This document shows, piece by piece, positions 43,487-55,014 of a stretch of 64,000 bases of DNA (position 1 is the first letter of the stretch; each line of letters starts with the position of its first letter). The stretch comes from Budorcas taxicolor (lineage: Eukaryota; Chordata; Mammalia; Artiodactyla; Bovidae). The notes beneath the pieces were generated by a model. The model made no database searches, was not told the DNA's origin, and worked only from the letters and a program-made list of their open reading frames with translations. The DNA is taken from assembly GCF_023091745.1 (NCBI RefSeq), contig NC_068920.1:123412622-123476621 (forward strand). The letters are read 5' to 3'. Made by a program: the position numbers and the translations under genes.

Positions 43487-46186
43487 TTTTTGTGGTGGGA
43501 AAGACTTGAGCAGGAAAGAGCTGGCATGTGGTGGGGTACTTATAGAAAAAAGAAATATATTTTGGCCTAGTATTTCTCTATATTTCATTCAGATTTATTT
43601 TTTTGTTTTTTTGGAGGATCTTTTTTGTTGTGCATTGACTTACTATCTTTCCACCAATGTCTTTCAGGGAGAGAAGTGCATTTTTTAAAGTATGTTTAAT
43701 GCAAGTCACAACCAGAGAGGATAAAAAATTACTAAGTTGTTGTCCATGCATGGTTGAGTATTATGTCTTTGGTTTTTCAACAATAGCTAATTTTCAATAA
43801 AGAGATTATCCTGTAAAACTGAAATAGCTCTGGAAAGGAGTCAAAGTTTCTCAGTTACATGGTAGAAGTTTACTATTATCACTGGTTAGCTCTAATTAAC
43901 ACAAGAATGAGATTTGGATGACATCGCAGGGGGGTGTAAGTGCCTTTGTTGTGTGACTCTTCCTGTTTGTGGAAGAACCAACTCTTGCGGGAAACATAGA
44001 CTCTGCAGCTATTGGAATATAATTATGTGCATTTTATTTGTTTTTACAGAACAGATGCAAGACAAAGAACATAGTATGAGATATTGGAATGTAATTTCGA
44101 AACATATGTTTCCAAAATTATGGAAACATTCTGGATGATAAATAAATCCTTTCAGCCTCAGAGGGTACAGGCTTGTAAGTCTGAGGGGGAGTGGGGTGTC
44201 AGGCGGGGAGGAACACAGTTTAAGTAACAGGCTAAAGAGTACACAACATCAAAGCTATTACAGCATAAACCCCCAGATTTAAAAACGTGAGAGGCAGAAG
44301 ATTATGTAGCGGCTTTATAGAGCCCATTTCAAATGAAGGATAGAACAAAAGAATGTGTGATTGAAGCTCTTGAAGAGATTTATTTCAAGAGAGAGGCAAA
44401 CATTTTGCTCTGATACCAATTAACAAGGAAAAAGCACCACGTCATAAATGCCAATATTAAAAATGTAAATCCCACACCCGAGGGTGTATTGAAGACAGGT
44501 CACAATGCTTTGAAGATGAAATGCATAAAGAGATAACAGGAAGAGAGTCATTCAACCACCCAGACTACCTGCTTAGTTCTGTGTTTTGTCTGCGGATGAG
44601 ATTTTTCAATGAGGTAAAAGGTGCTTGTTTGGGATAGTTTGGCCACTTGACCTGTTATAATGTGGGGTTCCCTTATCATCCAAGAGAATTTATTATTGCA
44701 ACTCCAGAAGTCCCTCTTCATCACACTTTTTCATCTGTACTAACCTGGAGATGCCCCAGAGATATCTGTTATACTGAATAACATAGTTCACATAGTAGAT
44801 GTGTAGAAGTATTTACAAAATACAGAGTGAAAACCATCAAATGATATGTATAGCACTTTTATGCCTTTTAAAGTATATTCACCTCCATTAACTTAGTTAT
44901 TCCTCATCATAATTCTGTACAGAAGGAAAAGTTCATAGAGTCTTTTCCTTTGGAGTTTGGGGTGAATTTAGGATGATTAGGCCAGCTCTTTCATAAAGGA
45001 AAAGAGGGCCAGGGAGGCTGAGAGATATTTATACTCATTAACCTACTCAAGAAACTGAACAAAAAGAGAGCTGACCTTCTCAGTCACCAACAGCATTGTG
45101 TGTTGCATTGTGGGTTTCTCTCATTGATAATAAGGCACCCCAGTCTTCTGGGAATGAAAATACACTAAAAAGTCAAATAAAAAGTGTTATCTGGAATAGA
45201 GATGTCTGTTGCTACAAAAATATTCAACTCATCATTACTGAACTGAGATAATAAATCTCTTTACCTTTTGTATTTTGGTGCATTGAAACGCTATCTTTTA
45301 TGATCATAGGTGTTGCTTCATTATTTAAAGCATACTTGTTATTGCAGGAAAGACAAGCTCTCGCTTGATTTATAATGGAACGATTATGCTTTGAGTTAAA
45401 TGAAAGTTCAAAGGAAAATGAATTCTAAATAAGAATAATTGAAGAGATTCAAGGTTCATTTGAGTTTATATTCATCAAGGCGATTGTCTCCAGAAATCCT
45501 CTTATTTAAAGCAACAGGACAGATCGTAACTTACAAACTTTGCCTTTATGACATCACTTTATTCTATATATCATAATCAGAAATGTTAAGCCTCAGCAGT
45601 AATTTATACAAAACGTATTGTTACAGAGTTATAAATGTCATTAAGTGGTAGACTTATGCCTCAATGTCATGCAAGTTGAACTCTGGATTTAAAAAAATTA
45701 CCCATAATGCAAGTATTCTATAAAAATATTCTTAGTCCTTTCTCCTCCAGAGCAGTTTCATATTAAAAGTTCAGTTTCATTTTACACCTGTACTCTGCTC
45801 TGGGAAGTGCAACCTTTATTTCTCCTTCATGTTTTTAAAGTCACCTTCTTAATTCTTGTAGAACATAACTCAAACAACTGAAAATGTTAGGAATGAATTT
45901 ACAGTCCCTCTGGCTACTCTCTGTCTGGGATGGAAAGGAGAGTGAAGCTGGAGATAACTTTTCCTGCCATCAAGGGACACGTAGAGGGAAGAGGTGATGA
46001 ATTGTAATGTGCCAACTACTTTTGATTATTCAGGGACTTTTGATGGAATCTGTGGATTGTTCAGGTCTCCGGTTTTCTATTTTGGCTCAGTTCACTGCTC
46101 AGGGGCCCCTCCGGTGGCCAGGGACAACTGTCCACCTACATATGGTAGGCCTCTGAAGAGAAGGTGGCAAAGGAATGACAGCCTTC
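43483..46186. other. repeat-poor AT-rich unique sequence, no gene seen
   Basis: About 2.7 kb with no recognised SINE, LINE or LTR and no frame above about 75 codons. Low repeat density next to SINE-rich flanks makes it a candidate for conserved non-coding sequence (inference). Confidence 0.5.
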
Positions 46187-46705
46187 TGAGCCTTACTCCT
46201 TGTCAGACACAGGGTAGAATTTTCACAAATATATTTCCATTAAATATTCACTTTAAACTTACAAGGAAGGTACTATCATCCCATTTTATAGATGATAAAG
46301 GCTCAGGATGGTTCATTCATTTCTCAAATCCTTATTGAAGTTATGCTGTGTTCTAGTCCTGGGGAAAAGGTGGTAAATGGAAGAGATGAGCTCTCTGCCC
46401 ACTTTGAGCTTAGAATGCAGTATGGGAAAAGTTAGACAAATCACCTCACACATAAATGATAAAATTACAAATAGTGATGCATGTGATAAATAAAAATTAT
46501 TAGGGATTAAGAAGTTTATATAAGGGGTATCTGATCCGATTTGTGGGGCCAGAATGGTTGACCCTGAGGGTGTAATGTTTGAGCTGACAATTAAAGGATG
46601 GCATAAAAGTCATCAAAGTCTGCACAGCTACCCAGTGGCAGAGCTGGGATTCAAACTCACATCTGCCTGACACCAGATTTTATCCATGTCACAGTACTTC
46701 ATGTA
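46187..46705 (-). mobile_element. MIR SINE, apparently split by an L2-like element
   Basis: Antisense MIR pieces at about 46187-46300 ('aaggtactatcatcccattttatagatga') and 46607-46705 ('gcacagctacccagtggcagagctgggattcaaac') are adjacent in the MIR consensus, so one MIR seems interrupted. Confidence 0.6.
46305..46605 (-). mobile_element. L2-like ancient repeat between MIR halves
   Basis: Antisense-type L2 landmarks: 'ttcattcatttctcaaatccttattgaag', 'tgttctagtcctgggg', 'taatgtttgagctgac'. Family assignment is approximate. Confidence 0.5.
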
Positions 46706-48695
46706 GTTGAGAATGTGCACTGAAACCAGCCCTTTGACTCCAGGCACCAGTCACGCTCCACCAGCTTCTACTTCCACAGACTGTGTTTGGGGGAGTTGGT
46801 GATGGCAGATTGGAGGTACTCATGGGTCCTTATGGCTTCTCAGCAAGCTACACCCACAACACAAAGCAGCCCTCCTCTCTGCATTCTCTCCCTTTTCTTC
46901 CTGGTTCTATCTAGGTTGAACTTGAGCACTGGTGGCAGGGGCGACCCTCTGGCATTGCTCCTGGTTGGGGAGAGGCCAATTTCCAACACTTGGGAGGGGT
47001 TTGATGAATGACCCATTCAAGCCAGAATTCAGAAACATTGCCTGGGGCCTCTCAAGCTTCCCAGAGTCTGTCTCCTAGTCTAACTTTCATTGTTCAACCC
47101 TACTTTCCAGATCAAAAGCTGGGGATTGGCCACCTGCCTGAAGAACTCCCTGACCCACTGAGGAACTGTGGTGGGGATCCTGGGAGCAGCTAGGGGAGGG
47201 TGGTTGGAGTCCAACCAAACATTTCTCACTCATGTTTCCACCCACTTTGTGTCTGGCGGGGTGAGCTGCCCTGTTGGACATGGTTGCCACCCAGAGCCGA
47301 CCTTCCAGCCAGGGGCAGGGGTGGTAGCAGCTGATGACGGAGGAAAGAAGTCAGGGGAATGGAACATTTTCCTGGGTCTTCTGATAATTTTTTCTTCTCC
47401 TCCAGATTATAGAAAAGGCTGTAATTCCTTGAAGAAATTGAGGCACTAGATAACTTTTCAAAGACATTCCTCCAAAACACAAAGACAAAAAGGCCTAGGG
47501 AAACAAAGTCTTTTTTATTTTAAATTTTTTAATTTTCTAAATTTCCACTACTGGTGATTTATTCTTTGGGGTTAAGCAGCATTGCCTTTTTGGTTCAGTG
47601 CTTTTGTTAAAAAGCATAGTCTGGGGTGAAGGGAGGTTTTCAGTCCTGAACACCTTAATGTGAATGAGTTGATCATTTCCCTTTTCTGAGATTGGTGGAA
47701 TGGCAGCTGGAGGGCCGTGGGTATCTGGAGAATAGGTTGCTAAAGTGGGGGATGTAGGCAGCAGCTTATTTCACTGGTCCTCTGTTCTCTTGTCTTTAGC
47801 AAAAAGCAGCAGTTATGATCACTAGGGGGCGGAAGCAGGCCAGCAACTGGTCTCTAGTCCTTGTTACCAATTCTGAAAACCCAAGTTGGCAAATATGCAT
47901 TATTAGTGCTCTTTTTTCCCTAGGAATCTGGAGTTGCTGCAAGCTGGTATGAATGTGTGAGTTAGGCCACTGTAGTGCAATGAAACAACTCCTCAGGAAA
48001 TAAAAGCCCCATGTAGGTAAAGCAAATACCCAGCAGATTCCATCAATGAACTTGGGTATTGTTCTCCCATTGCTTTTATTCTGAAAATTTCTCAGAGCTA
48101 AAATTCAAATGAGAACATTTGAAGTCAAACTGGTTTGTTAAATCCATACTGGTACCCTTGATTTCACAAAAGGATGAAAATTTACATAAAGATATATATT
48201 TTTTTCTTATGGAGGACACACTCTCTGGAGGAACAGTGAAAAAGAATCTCCCTTGCAGTCAAACATATATTGTACTGTTACGGATGGCTCTGTTCTTACT
48301 GAATAAATCTTGCTTAGCAACCTACCTCCAGAGTAAATAATAAATCACCGCTGAAAGCTCCAGGCATTTAGCTCTGTCTGGGCAGTAAAACTTTGCAATG
48401 GTCTTGACAGCATTTTGTAAAATCATAATTGCTTAGGGAAAGTGATTCTGGATGTCTTAAAATGTTCAGAATTAAAGAGTAGCTGTTCCTTTGAGGAAAA
48501 TTATCCTAATACCATGTGTGTGTGTTATCCTTTATAAGAAGTCTAGATTATAATCTACAGACCCTCTTCATTTCTATTAAGGATGTGATGCAAAAATGGG
48601 ACTAGAAACTCAGCCACATGCATCACACTCAGGTTTTATAGGAAACTTTGTGACAATTAGGGCAAAGATGCTCAGTTGTCTGTGCACAGTACACT
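46706..48695. other. unique sequence, no gene seen
   Basis: About 2 kb without recognised repeats. Overlapping frames of 60-93 codons at 46787-47480 on both strands show no domain or consistent phase. Confidence 0.5.
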
Positions 48696-49040
48696 GTATT
48701 CAACCTGAAATGGGTTCCCCTAAAACTCAAATGTTGAAGTCCTAGCCCCCATACCTCAGAAGGAGGAGTAGGGGTCTTTCAGTGAGGTCATTAGGATGGG
48801 CCCTAATCCAGTATGACTGGTGTCCTTGTAACAAGAGGAAACATAGAGACGGATACACACAGAGGGAAGATCACGTGAAGACACAGACAGGCGTCTGTGA
48901 GCCAAGGAGGGAGGCCTCTGAGACCAACTCTGCAGATACCTTGATCTCAGACTTCTGGCTCCCAGAACTGGGGGAGAAAATAAATGACTGTCATTTGACC
49001 AGGCTAGTCTGTGACCCTTTGTTTTGGCATCCATAGCTAG
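48696..49040 (+). mobile_element. ERVL-MaLR (MLT1/MST-like) LTR
   Basis: Plus-strand landmarks in order: 'aaactcaaatgttgaagtccta', 'aggtcattaggatgggccctaatcc', 'atgactggtgtccttgta', 'cacagagggaagatcacgtgaagac', 'accttgatctcagacttctgg', 'agaactgggggagaaaataaat', 'ctgtgaccctttgttttggca'. Solitary LTR. Followed by a TA-rich tract at 49051-49077. Confidence 0.75.
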
Positions 49041-49148
49041 CTAACTCTACGTATATATGTATTTATATATATATATATTAAAATTGTTTTCAAAAGTCAA
49101 TGTATTAAAAGGATATCTTTACATATTTAAAATACAGCTCACGATCTG

Positions 49149-49420
49149 GGTTTGCTGCTGCTAAGTCACTTCAGTCGTGTCCAACTCTGTGCGACCCCAT
49201 AGACCCTACCAGGCTCCGCCGTCCCTGGGATTCTCCAGGCAAGAACACTGGAGTATGTTGCCATTTCCTTCTTCAATGCATGAAAGTGAAAAGTGAAAGT
49301 GAAGTCATTGAGTCGTGTCCAACTTTCAGTGACCCCATGGACTGTAGCCTACCAGGCTCCTCCATCCATGGGATTTTCCAGGCAAGAGTACTGGATTGGG
49401 GTGCCATTGCCTTCTCCGCC
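49149..49420 (-). mobile_element. BovA2 SINE at the edge of an ERV remnant
   Basis: Antisense dimer: 'tgctgctgctaagtcacttcag', linker 'gaaagtgaaaagtgaaagtgaag' (about 49282-49304), second monomer ending 'tgccattgccttctcc'. No target duplication is visible. Retroviral leader sequence begins immediately to its right. Confidence 0.9.
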
Positions 49421-49881
49421 TAGTGAGGCTAGGCGCTTTCTTAACTACCAATCCAAGTGTCGGACCTAAGCCACTGTACACAGTAACAGTATAGATCCAA
49501 GTCCCTTGAAAGTCTAAGATCCGATAGATTAGGTTAGTACTTCTAAATCTGAAGGAGTTATGAAATGGTCAAAGAGACCGAAAAGTTTGGCCGAGAAAGG
49601 AGAGTTCGGTCCACACGCTTTGCCCATTTCTGGTCGGTTCCCAAAGGAGACATTGGGTGCCTCTTGGCATTGGCAGGTCGGTATAAACCCCCAACAGGTT
49701 TCTGCCATAAGTCGTATGAGATCACCGTGGAACAGCAGAGCAGGGCTCCTTACTTGCTTCATGCAGGGTATGTCATTCATTCACACAAGCACACCGTAGA
49801 GTTAGTAAAGCACAGCAGAAAACGTGTTCGCTAAGAGAACAAAGAACTAGAGCTCCAAGCATCCTTACCTTGTCCAGAAGG
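49421..49881 (-). mobile_element. endogenous retrovirus leader region, truncated
   Basis: On the minus strand this follows directly after the primer binding site, where a retroviral untranslated leader/early gag region lies. An 83-codon minus frame (49529-49780) has no recognised domain. The provirus is cut off at the BovA2. No gag, pol or env domain is present, so it is a dead remnant. Confidence 0.6.
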
Positions 49882-49899
49882 ATCCCGGAGAAGCCCCCA
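49882..49899 (-). promoter_or_regulatory. retroviral primer binding site, tRNA-Pro-like
   Basis: The minus strand reads TGGGGGCTTCTCCGGGAT, matching the proline-tRNA primer site of gammaretroviruses at 16 of 18 positions. It lies 3 nt after a CA that would end U5 (49903), the normal spacing. Confidence 0.75.
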
Positions 49900-49902
49900 A
49901 GA

Positions 49903-50100
49903 TGAAAGATCGTTGTTGAATCACGACGCCAGGATTCTTGGCCCCCAGAGGAGAAGAATTCAATCCGGGGCCAGAGACGAGGCTTGATCGCTCAAAGCTT
50001 TTGTGTAATAAAGTTTTATTAAAGTATAAAGGAGATAGAGAAAGCTTCTGACATAGGCATCAGAAGGGGGCAGAAAGAGTACCTGGGTTTAACAGTTTTA
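49903..50100 (-). mobile_element. ERV1-type LTR, U5/R and promoter end (U3 limit unclear)
   Basis: Minus-strand order from right to left: a TATA-like TTTATAC (about 50024-50030), AATAAA polyadenylation signal (complement of tttatt at 50015-50020), then R/U5 'GAGCGATCAAGCC' and 'GGATTGAATTC', ending in CA before the primer site. This is a standard gammaretroviral layout. U3 extends rightwards an unknown distance, possibly to about 51.2 kb. Confidence 0.65.
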
Positions 50101-51288
50101 ATATCAGTAATTTTAAAGTAGAATTGTTTAAAATGAAATGAAATATTTATGGAAACTCCTACTGTTGAGCTAATCCCCCCTCTGTAAGTTGCCGTTAAAT
50201 CAATGCACTGTGTTTGTGCCTGGATACTCTGTAAGTGTCTGGCCGTTCCAGTTTCTCAACCTTGGCAAGCAGGAAGGTACCTTTGGGTATTGCTCTTTTC
50301 TATCTTTCCCCCGAATTGTCACAGGACATTTAACCCCAGGTTTTGCAGTGTAAGTGAAGTCTCTGTCTTATTTTATCCAGTAAAACAACAGTGCATTGTT
50401 CCCAGGCTCACCTCTGGGATGGGATATGGATGAGAATCATCTCGACTGCCTCCCCACTTCTGGCATCACTCTGAGAAGTGCCAAGAATGTGTAATCAAAA
50501 CCCCAGAGGGGAGAGATGAGCTAAGCAGTTCAAAATAGTTAGACCATAGAATTGAGCTAGTTTTTCAAGATGGATAATGGGCTTGAGTTTTTAATCTCTT
50601 TTTGTTTACTCATCTCAATCACCAGGTGTGTTGAAAGCTCATTGGAGGAGAATTTGGACCAGCAGTCAGGAGGCTGGGGTCTAGCCTACCCCAGGGATCT
50701 CTCCCTACTTTTTTCTAGCACTAACATTCTTGATAGTAACTAAGTGTTTGAGGCCATGGGGCAGGTGCTGCATCTAAAACGGCCCTTGGCAAAATGGACA
50801 GGTTCAACGTTCCTTCCCTGGCCCAGTGGCCTGGTAGTGTCTCCTTTCCAAGACTATTTTGCATTCATGAGACTCACTCATTTCACCCGTAGGTACTAAT
50901 AGATAAGTTCTACTAATAGATCAGTTCTCTGGTGTTACCTTCTTTTCCATCTTTCTCTCTAGCAAAACTAGTTCTCTAGAGAGTACCAAGCACATGTCAT
51001 TTACAACTTAGTGCAAGTTTAATAGGTTACATTCAAAATCACATTCCTTAACTTAGCTGTAGGACTGTCTCCTTTGAGCAGTTTCAGTCATCTGGGAGGG
51101 TGGAGAGCCATCTTTGAGGGTCAGAAGCGTCTTATGAATCTGTCAGGTAGGTAATCCCCTTCTTTGCTGGGGAGAGAAGGCCAGGTGTGAATAAAAGAAC
51201 CATGTTAAATGACTGCTGTGAGTTTGTAATGAACAGGAAACGTCTGTGACCAGGGTTAAAAGCCCAGGTCTGGTTGACCTCTTCCGTT
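50101..51288. other. sequence upstream of the LTR core: possible U3 or unique DNA
   Basis: No recognised SINE or LINE. It could be a long U3 of the minus-strand LTR or host DNA. Contains a 17-bp tandem duplication at 50894-50927. Confidence 0.4.
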
Positions 51289-51299
51289 TTCATCCTCTT

Positions 51300-51572
51300 G
51301 CTGCTGCTAAGTCACTTCAGTTGTATCCGACGCTGTGTGATCCCACAGATGGCAGCCCACCAGGCTCCCCCATCCCTGTGATTCTCCAGGCAAGAACACT
51401 GGAGTGGGTTGCCATTTCCTTCTGCAATGCATGAAAGTGAAAAGTGAAAGTGAAGTCGCTCAGTCGTGTCCGACCCTCAGCGACCCCATGGACTGCAGCC
51501 TTCCAGGCTCCTCTCTCCTCTGGGATTTTCCCAGGCAAGAGTACTGGAGTAGGGTGCCATTGCCTTCTCTGC
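51300..51572 (-). mobile_element. BovA2 SINE
   Basis: Antisense Bov-A dimer with linker 'gaaagtgaaaagtgaaagtgaag'. Exact 11-bp target duplication ttcatcctctt at 51289-51299 and 51573-51583. Confidence 0.95.
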
Positions 51573-51583
51573 TTCATCCTCTT

Positions 51584-52023
51584 AGGTGGATGCATATGTA
51601 TTTTCTTACTTTGGGCAACGTAGTGCCACACACCAGTTATCCCAACCATGAAGCAGCCCAAGTCCAATGAGCAGCAGGACAGGACAGGACTTGACCAGCT
51701 TCCTGATGATTCCTGCTTTCTTGCCTCTGTCTGATGCAATCTGGGCAACAGAGCATGGCACACCACATGAGATCAGTAAGATATTTTTTCGGATGACTGA
51801 CTGAATGAATGAATGGCTGTGTCTTATGAGCTCTTGGGGAGACCCCACTGTGGGTCTCTCAGTGTATTTTCCTGCTGCCTGCTGTAGTTAGGTGTGCTTC
51901 TATGCTGCATACCACACCTGTGACACTATGTAGCATGTTGTACTATGTAGTCACTGCTACATATACACATATAGCAAGCACGTACTACATACGCTATGTC
52001 CATAAGACACGTGAAACGGAAAA
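51584..52023. other. unique sequence, no gene seen
   Basis: No recognised repeat. An antisense frame across 51317-51766 is mostly BovA2. Confidence 0.5.
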
Positions 52024-52230
52024 TGAAAGTCACTCAGTCGTGTCCGACTCTTTGTGACCCCATGGACTGTAGCCCACCAGGCTTCTCTGTCCATGGGATT
52101 TTCCAGGCAAGAATACTGGAGTGGGTTGCCATTCCCTTCTCCAGGGGATCTTCCTGACCCAGGAAACAAACTGGGGTCTCCAGCATTGCAGGCAGATTCT
52201 TTATCATCTGAGCCACCAGGGATGCCTCCA
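52024..52230 (-). mobile_element. Bov-tA SINE
   Basis: Antisense: 'gaaagtcactcagtcgtgtccgac', 'gggattttccaggcaagaatactgg', degenerate B-box 'gaaacaaactgg', head ending 'ctgagccaccagggatgcc'. Confidence 0.9.
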
Positions 52231-53020
52231 AACAGGAGTTAGATGCCATGAAGTAGGTGGCAATGCCTTAACCAAAGGCATGTTGTCAGGCCATAGAGCT
52301 TCTTCCATCCTAGTCAAGGGGAATGCTAATCTTTTCTCCTTTCATACAACACATAGAAGACATACACCCTAAATTAAAACTTTAAAAGGTTGAGAAAAAA
52401 CCTAAGTACAAGCAGAAGTTGTTCGAGTATTTCTTTCTAGACCCCAGTGGGTGTAAATGCACACTTTGTGGTGGGAGGGGCTGAGCCCCACTTCAGGATC
52501 TCTTGCTTAGTGCAATATTTTTATGTCTGACATTGACCGGAATCTATATTCCATCCACTGGATGAAGGAAAGCCAGAATTCAATTAGATGAATGTTCACT
52601 GAAGGCCTGTCTTGTCCTGGATAGTCTGCTAAATGCTAAGGGGTTAGTGACTCTGTGCCTGGGATTATTCTAAGCAGACCTGATTTAAAATACTCATTTT
52701 CATTTTCCCATAAGTATACTCACCCTGGCTGGTTGCATGCCCAGAGTTTTAGTATAGAAAGTATTGTGACAATTGCTACAGAATAGCCAAAGGATGGAGA
52801 AGACTGCTCCTGTTCCTCAGGTCTTATTTTGGGTTATGTTGTATTAGCAGTGGCCACAGTAAAAAAACAAAACAAAAACAAACAAACAAAAACAACAACA
52901 GGGCCACCAAGGAGGAGCATATGGGAGCTCTAGATATCTTGGTGATGTGGTGATGTCTGTTTCTGAACCCAAAAGGAGGGTGCACAGATTTCCCTTGATT
53001 ATTCTTATTTAATCCATAAA
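52231..53020. other. mostly unique sequence, no gene seen
   Basis: About 52590-52660 has a weak antisense L2-like tail. The rest is unique apart from an A/C-rich run. Confidence 0.5.
52861..52903. repeat. A-rich (AAAC)n simple repeat
   Basis: Interrupted AAAC/AAC repeats, composition only A and C. Confidence 0.9.
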
Positions 53021-53442
53021 ACAGTAGTCATGTATGGATGTGACAGTTGGACTGTAAAGAAAGCTGAGCACTGAAGAATTGATGCTTTTGAACTGTGGTG
53101 TTGGAAAAGACTCTTAAGAGTCCCTTGGACTGCAAGGAAATCCAACCAGTCCATCCTAAAGGAGATCAGTCCTGGGTGTTCACTGGAAGGACTGATGTTG
53201 AAGCTGAAACCCCAATACTTTGGCCACGTCATGTGAAGAGCTGACTCATTTGAAAAGACCCTGATGCTGGGCAAGATTGAGGGTGGGAGAAGAAGGGGAT
53301 GACAGAGGATGAGATGGTTGGATAGCATCACCAACTCAATAGAGATGAGTTTGAGTAAACTCAGGGAGGTCTGGTGTGCTGCAGTCCATGGGGTCACAAA
53401 GAGTTGGACATGACTGAGTGACTACACAGAACTGAACTGAAC
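53021..53442 (+). mobile_element. BovB LINE 3' end, older copy
   Basis: Plus-strand from 'cagtagtcatgtatggatgtg' to the 3' end 'gactacacagaactgaactgaac'. Diverged, with stops after 'AEH' and after 'GHVM'. Confidence 0.85.
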
Positions 53443-53610
53443 AGGTACAGGGACACTTCTGAAAGATGAGCAATTTTATTAAAAGCACAAGAAAATAAAA
53501 GAGGGCATTAAAGTTACACAGCCCTCTGGGATTGAGCACAAATAGAATGAAGCCAGCTGTATGTTACTCAGACTGATGGGGCTGAAACAGTCAGGGGAAG
53601 CTTTGCCAAT

Positions 53611-54253
53611 GTGTATGGATGTGAGACTTGGACCATAAAGAAGGTTGAACACGAGAATTGATGCTTTTGAACTTTGGTGCTGGAGAAGATTCTTTAGAGT
53701 CCCTTAGACAGCAAGGAGTTCAAATCAGTCAATCCTAAAAGAAATCAACCCTGAATATTCATTGGAAGGACTGATGCTGAAGTTGAAGCTCCAATACTTT
53801 GGCCACCTGATGCAAAGAGCTGGCTCATTGGAAAAGACCCTGATGCTGGGAAAGATTGAGGGCAGGAAGAGAAGGGTATGAAAGAGGATAAGAAGGTTGG
53901 ATGGCATTACTGACTCAATAAGACTTCCCTGGTGTCTCAGATGGTAATGCATCTACCTACAGTGTGGGAGACCCAGGTTTGATCCCTGGGTGGGGAAGAT
54001 CCTTTGGAGAAGGAAATGGCAACCCACTCCAGTACTCTTGCTTGGAAAATCCCATGGACGGAGGAGCCTGGTAGGCTACAGTCCATGGGGTCACAAAGAG
54101 TCGGACATGACTGAGCGACTTCACTTCACTTCACTACCTCAATGGACATGAGTGTGAGCAGACTCTGAAAGATGGTGAGGGACAGGGAACCTTGGAGCGC
54201 TGTAGTCCACGGGGCTGCAAAGACCTGGACATGACTTAAGAGACCGAACAGCA
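53611..54253 (+). mobile_element. BovB LINE 3' end split by Bov-tA
   Basis: Plus-strand BovB pieces 53611-53925 ('tgtatggatgtgagacttgg' to 'ggatggcattactgactcaat') and 54138-54253 ('cctcaatggacatgagtgtgag' to 'gagaccgaacagcagcaac'), continuous once the SINE is removed. It is a second BovB tail, 170 bp downstream of another in the same orientation. Confidence 0.85.
53926..54137 (+). mobile_element. Bov-tA SINE inside BovB
   Basis: Plus-strand head 'gacttccctggtgtctcagatgg', B-box 'ggtttgatccctgg', body ending 'gactgagcgacttcacttcacttcac'. Flanking 'actcaata' / 'acctcaatg' is consistent with a short target duplication. Confidence 0.9.
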
Positions 54254-55014
54254 GCAACTGCGGGGCCTGGAAGCACAGTGACATGTGCTTCCCGGTAGAG
54301 AGGAGCCTCTGGGACTCTGCAGGGGAGGTGAACAGTGAGAGCTAAGAATGTCAGTGAGGCTGAGCTGGAAGGTCTGAACATCAGCCCGGCAGGTCATGCG
54401 AGGGCAGCAGATGGGTGTTCATTCTGAGTCATGGGGTAACTAGTGGAGATATGGGTGAAAGTAGTTGTGGCAGGTTTTGAAGGCCAGACAGAAGAGTTTC
54501 AAAATCAGTTTGAGGGCACTGGAGAGCCATTGACCAAAGTGAATTTGGAGAAGGTTAATTTGAAGCTGTGGAGAAATGCTATCTGTTGATGTTATCTTCT
54601 GACAGCTCCTGATTCATTCTATCTCTGTTTGTGATGCAGAAACAACCTCATTATTGGCTCCCTCCCTCTCATCTTAACTGTTGCTAGTCCACTTCCTGTA
54701 CTTTTGGGTAAGAGATCTTCTAAAAATGCCACTGACCGCAGCTCTTCCCAGCTCAAACATGTTTAAATGGTCCCCACCATCTTTTCCATAAAGACCAGAT
54801 GCCCCTATGCCTTTTCCGTTGTCTTGCTCTCCAGGTTTTTCTTCCACTTCCCACAAGCAAAACTGAAGGCCTTGTACTTCCCTGAGCCCTCCACCCCCCC
54901 GATGTTTATCTGAGCCATGAGATCAGCCCCCAGCCCATCCCCAACTTCCTCTTACCCTGGCTGACTTTGGCTCATGCTTCAGACTTGGCTCAGCCTTCAG
55001 AGTTCTCTCGAACG
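54254..55014. other. unique or ancient sequence, no gene seen
   Basis: About 54430-54560 resembles an ancient repeat ('ggttttgaaggccagacag', 'gagccattgaccaaag') of uncertain family. No exon supported. Confidence 0.45.

Noticed and set aside
49529..49780. 83-codon minus-strand frame in the ERV leader as a retained viral gene
   Set aside because: No gag, pol or env domain is recognisable, and the region sits in the untranslated leader directly after the primer site.
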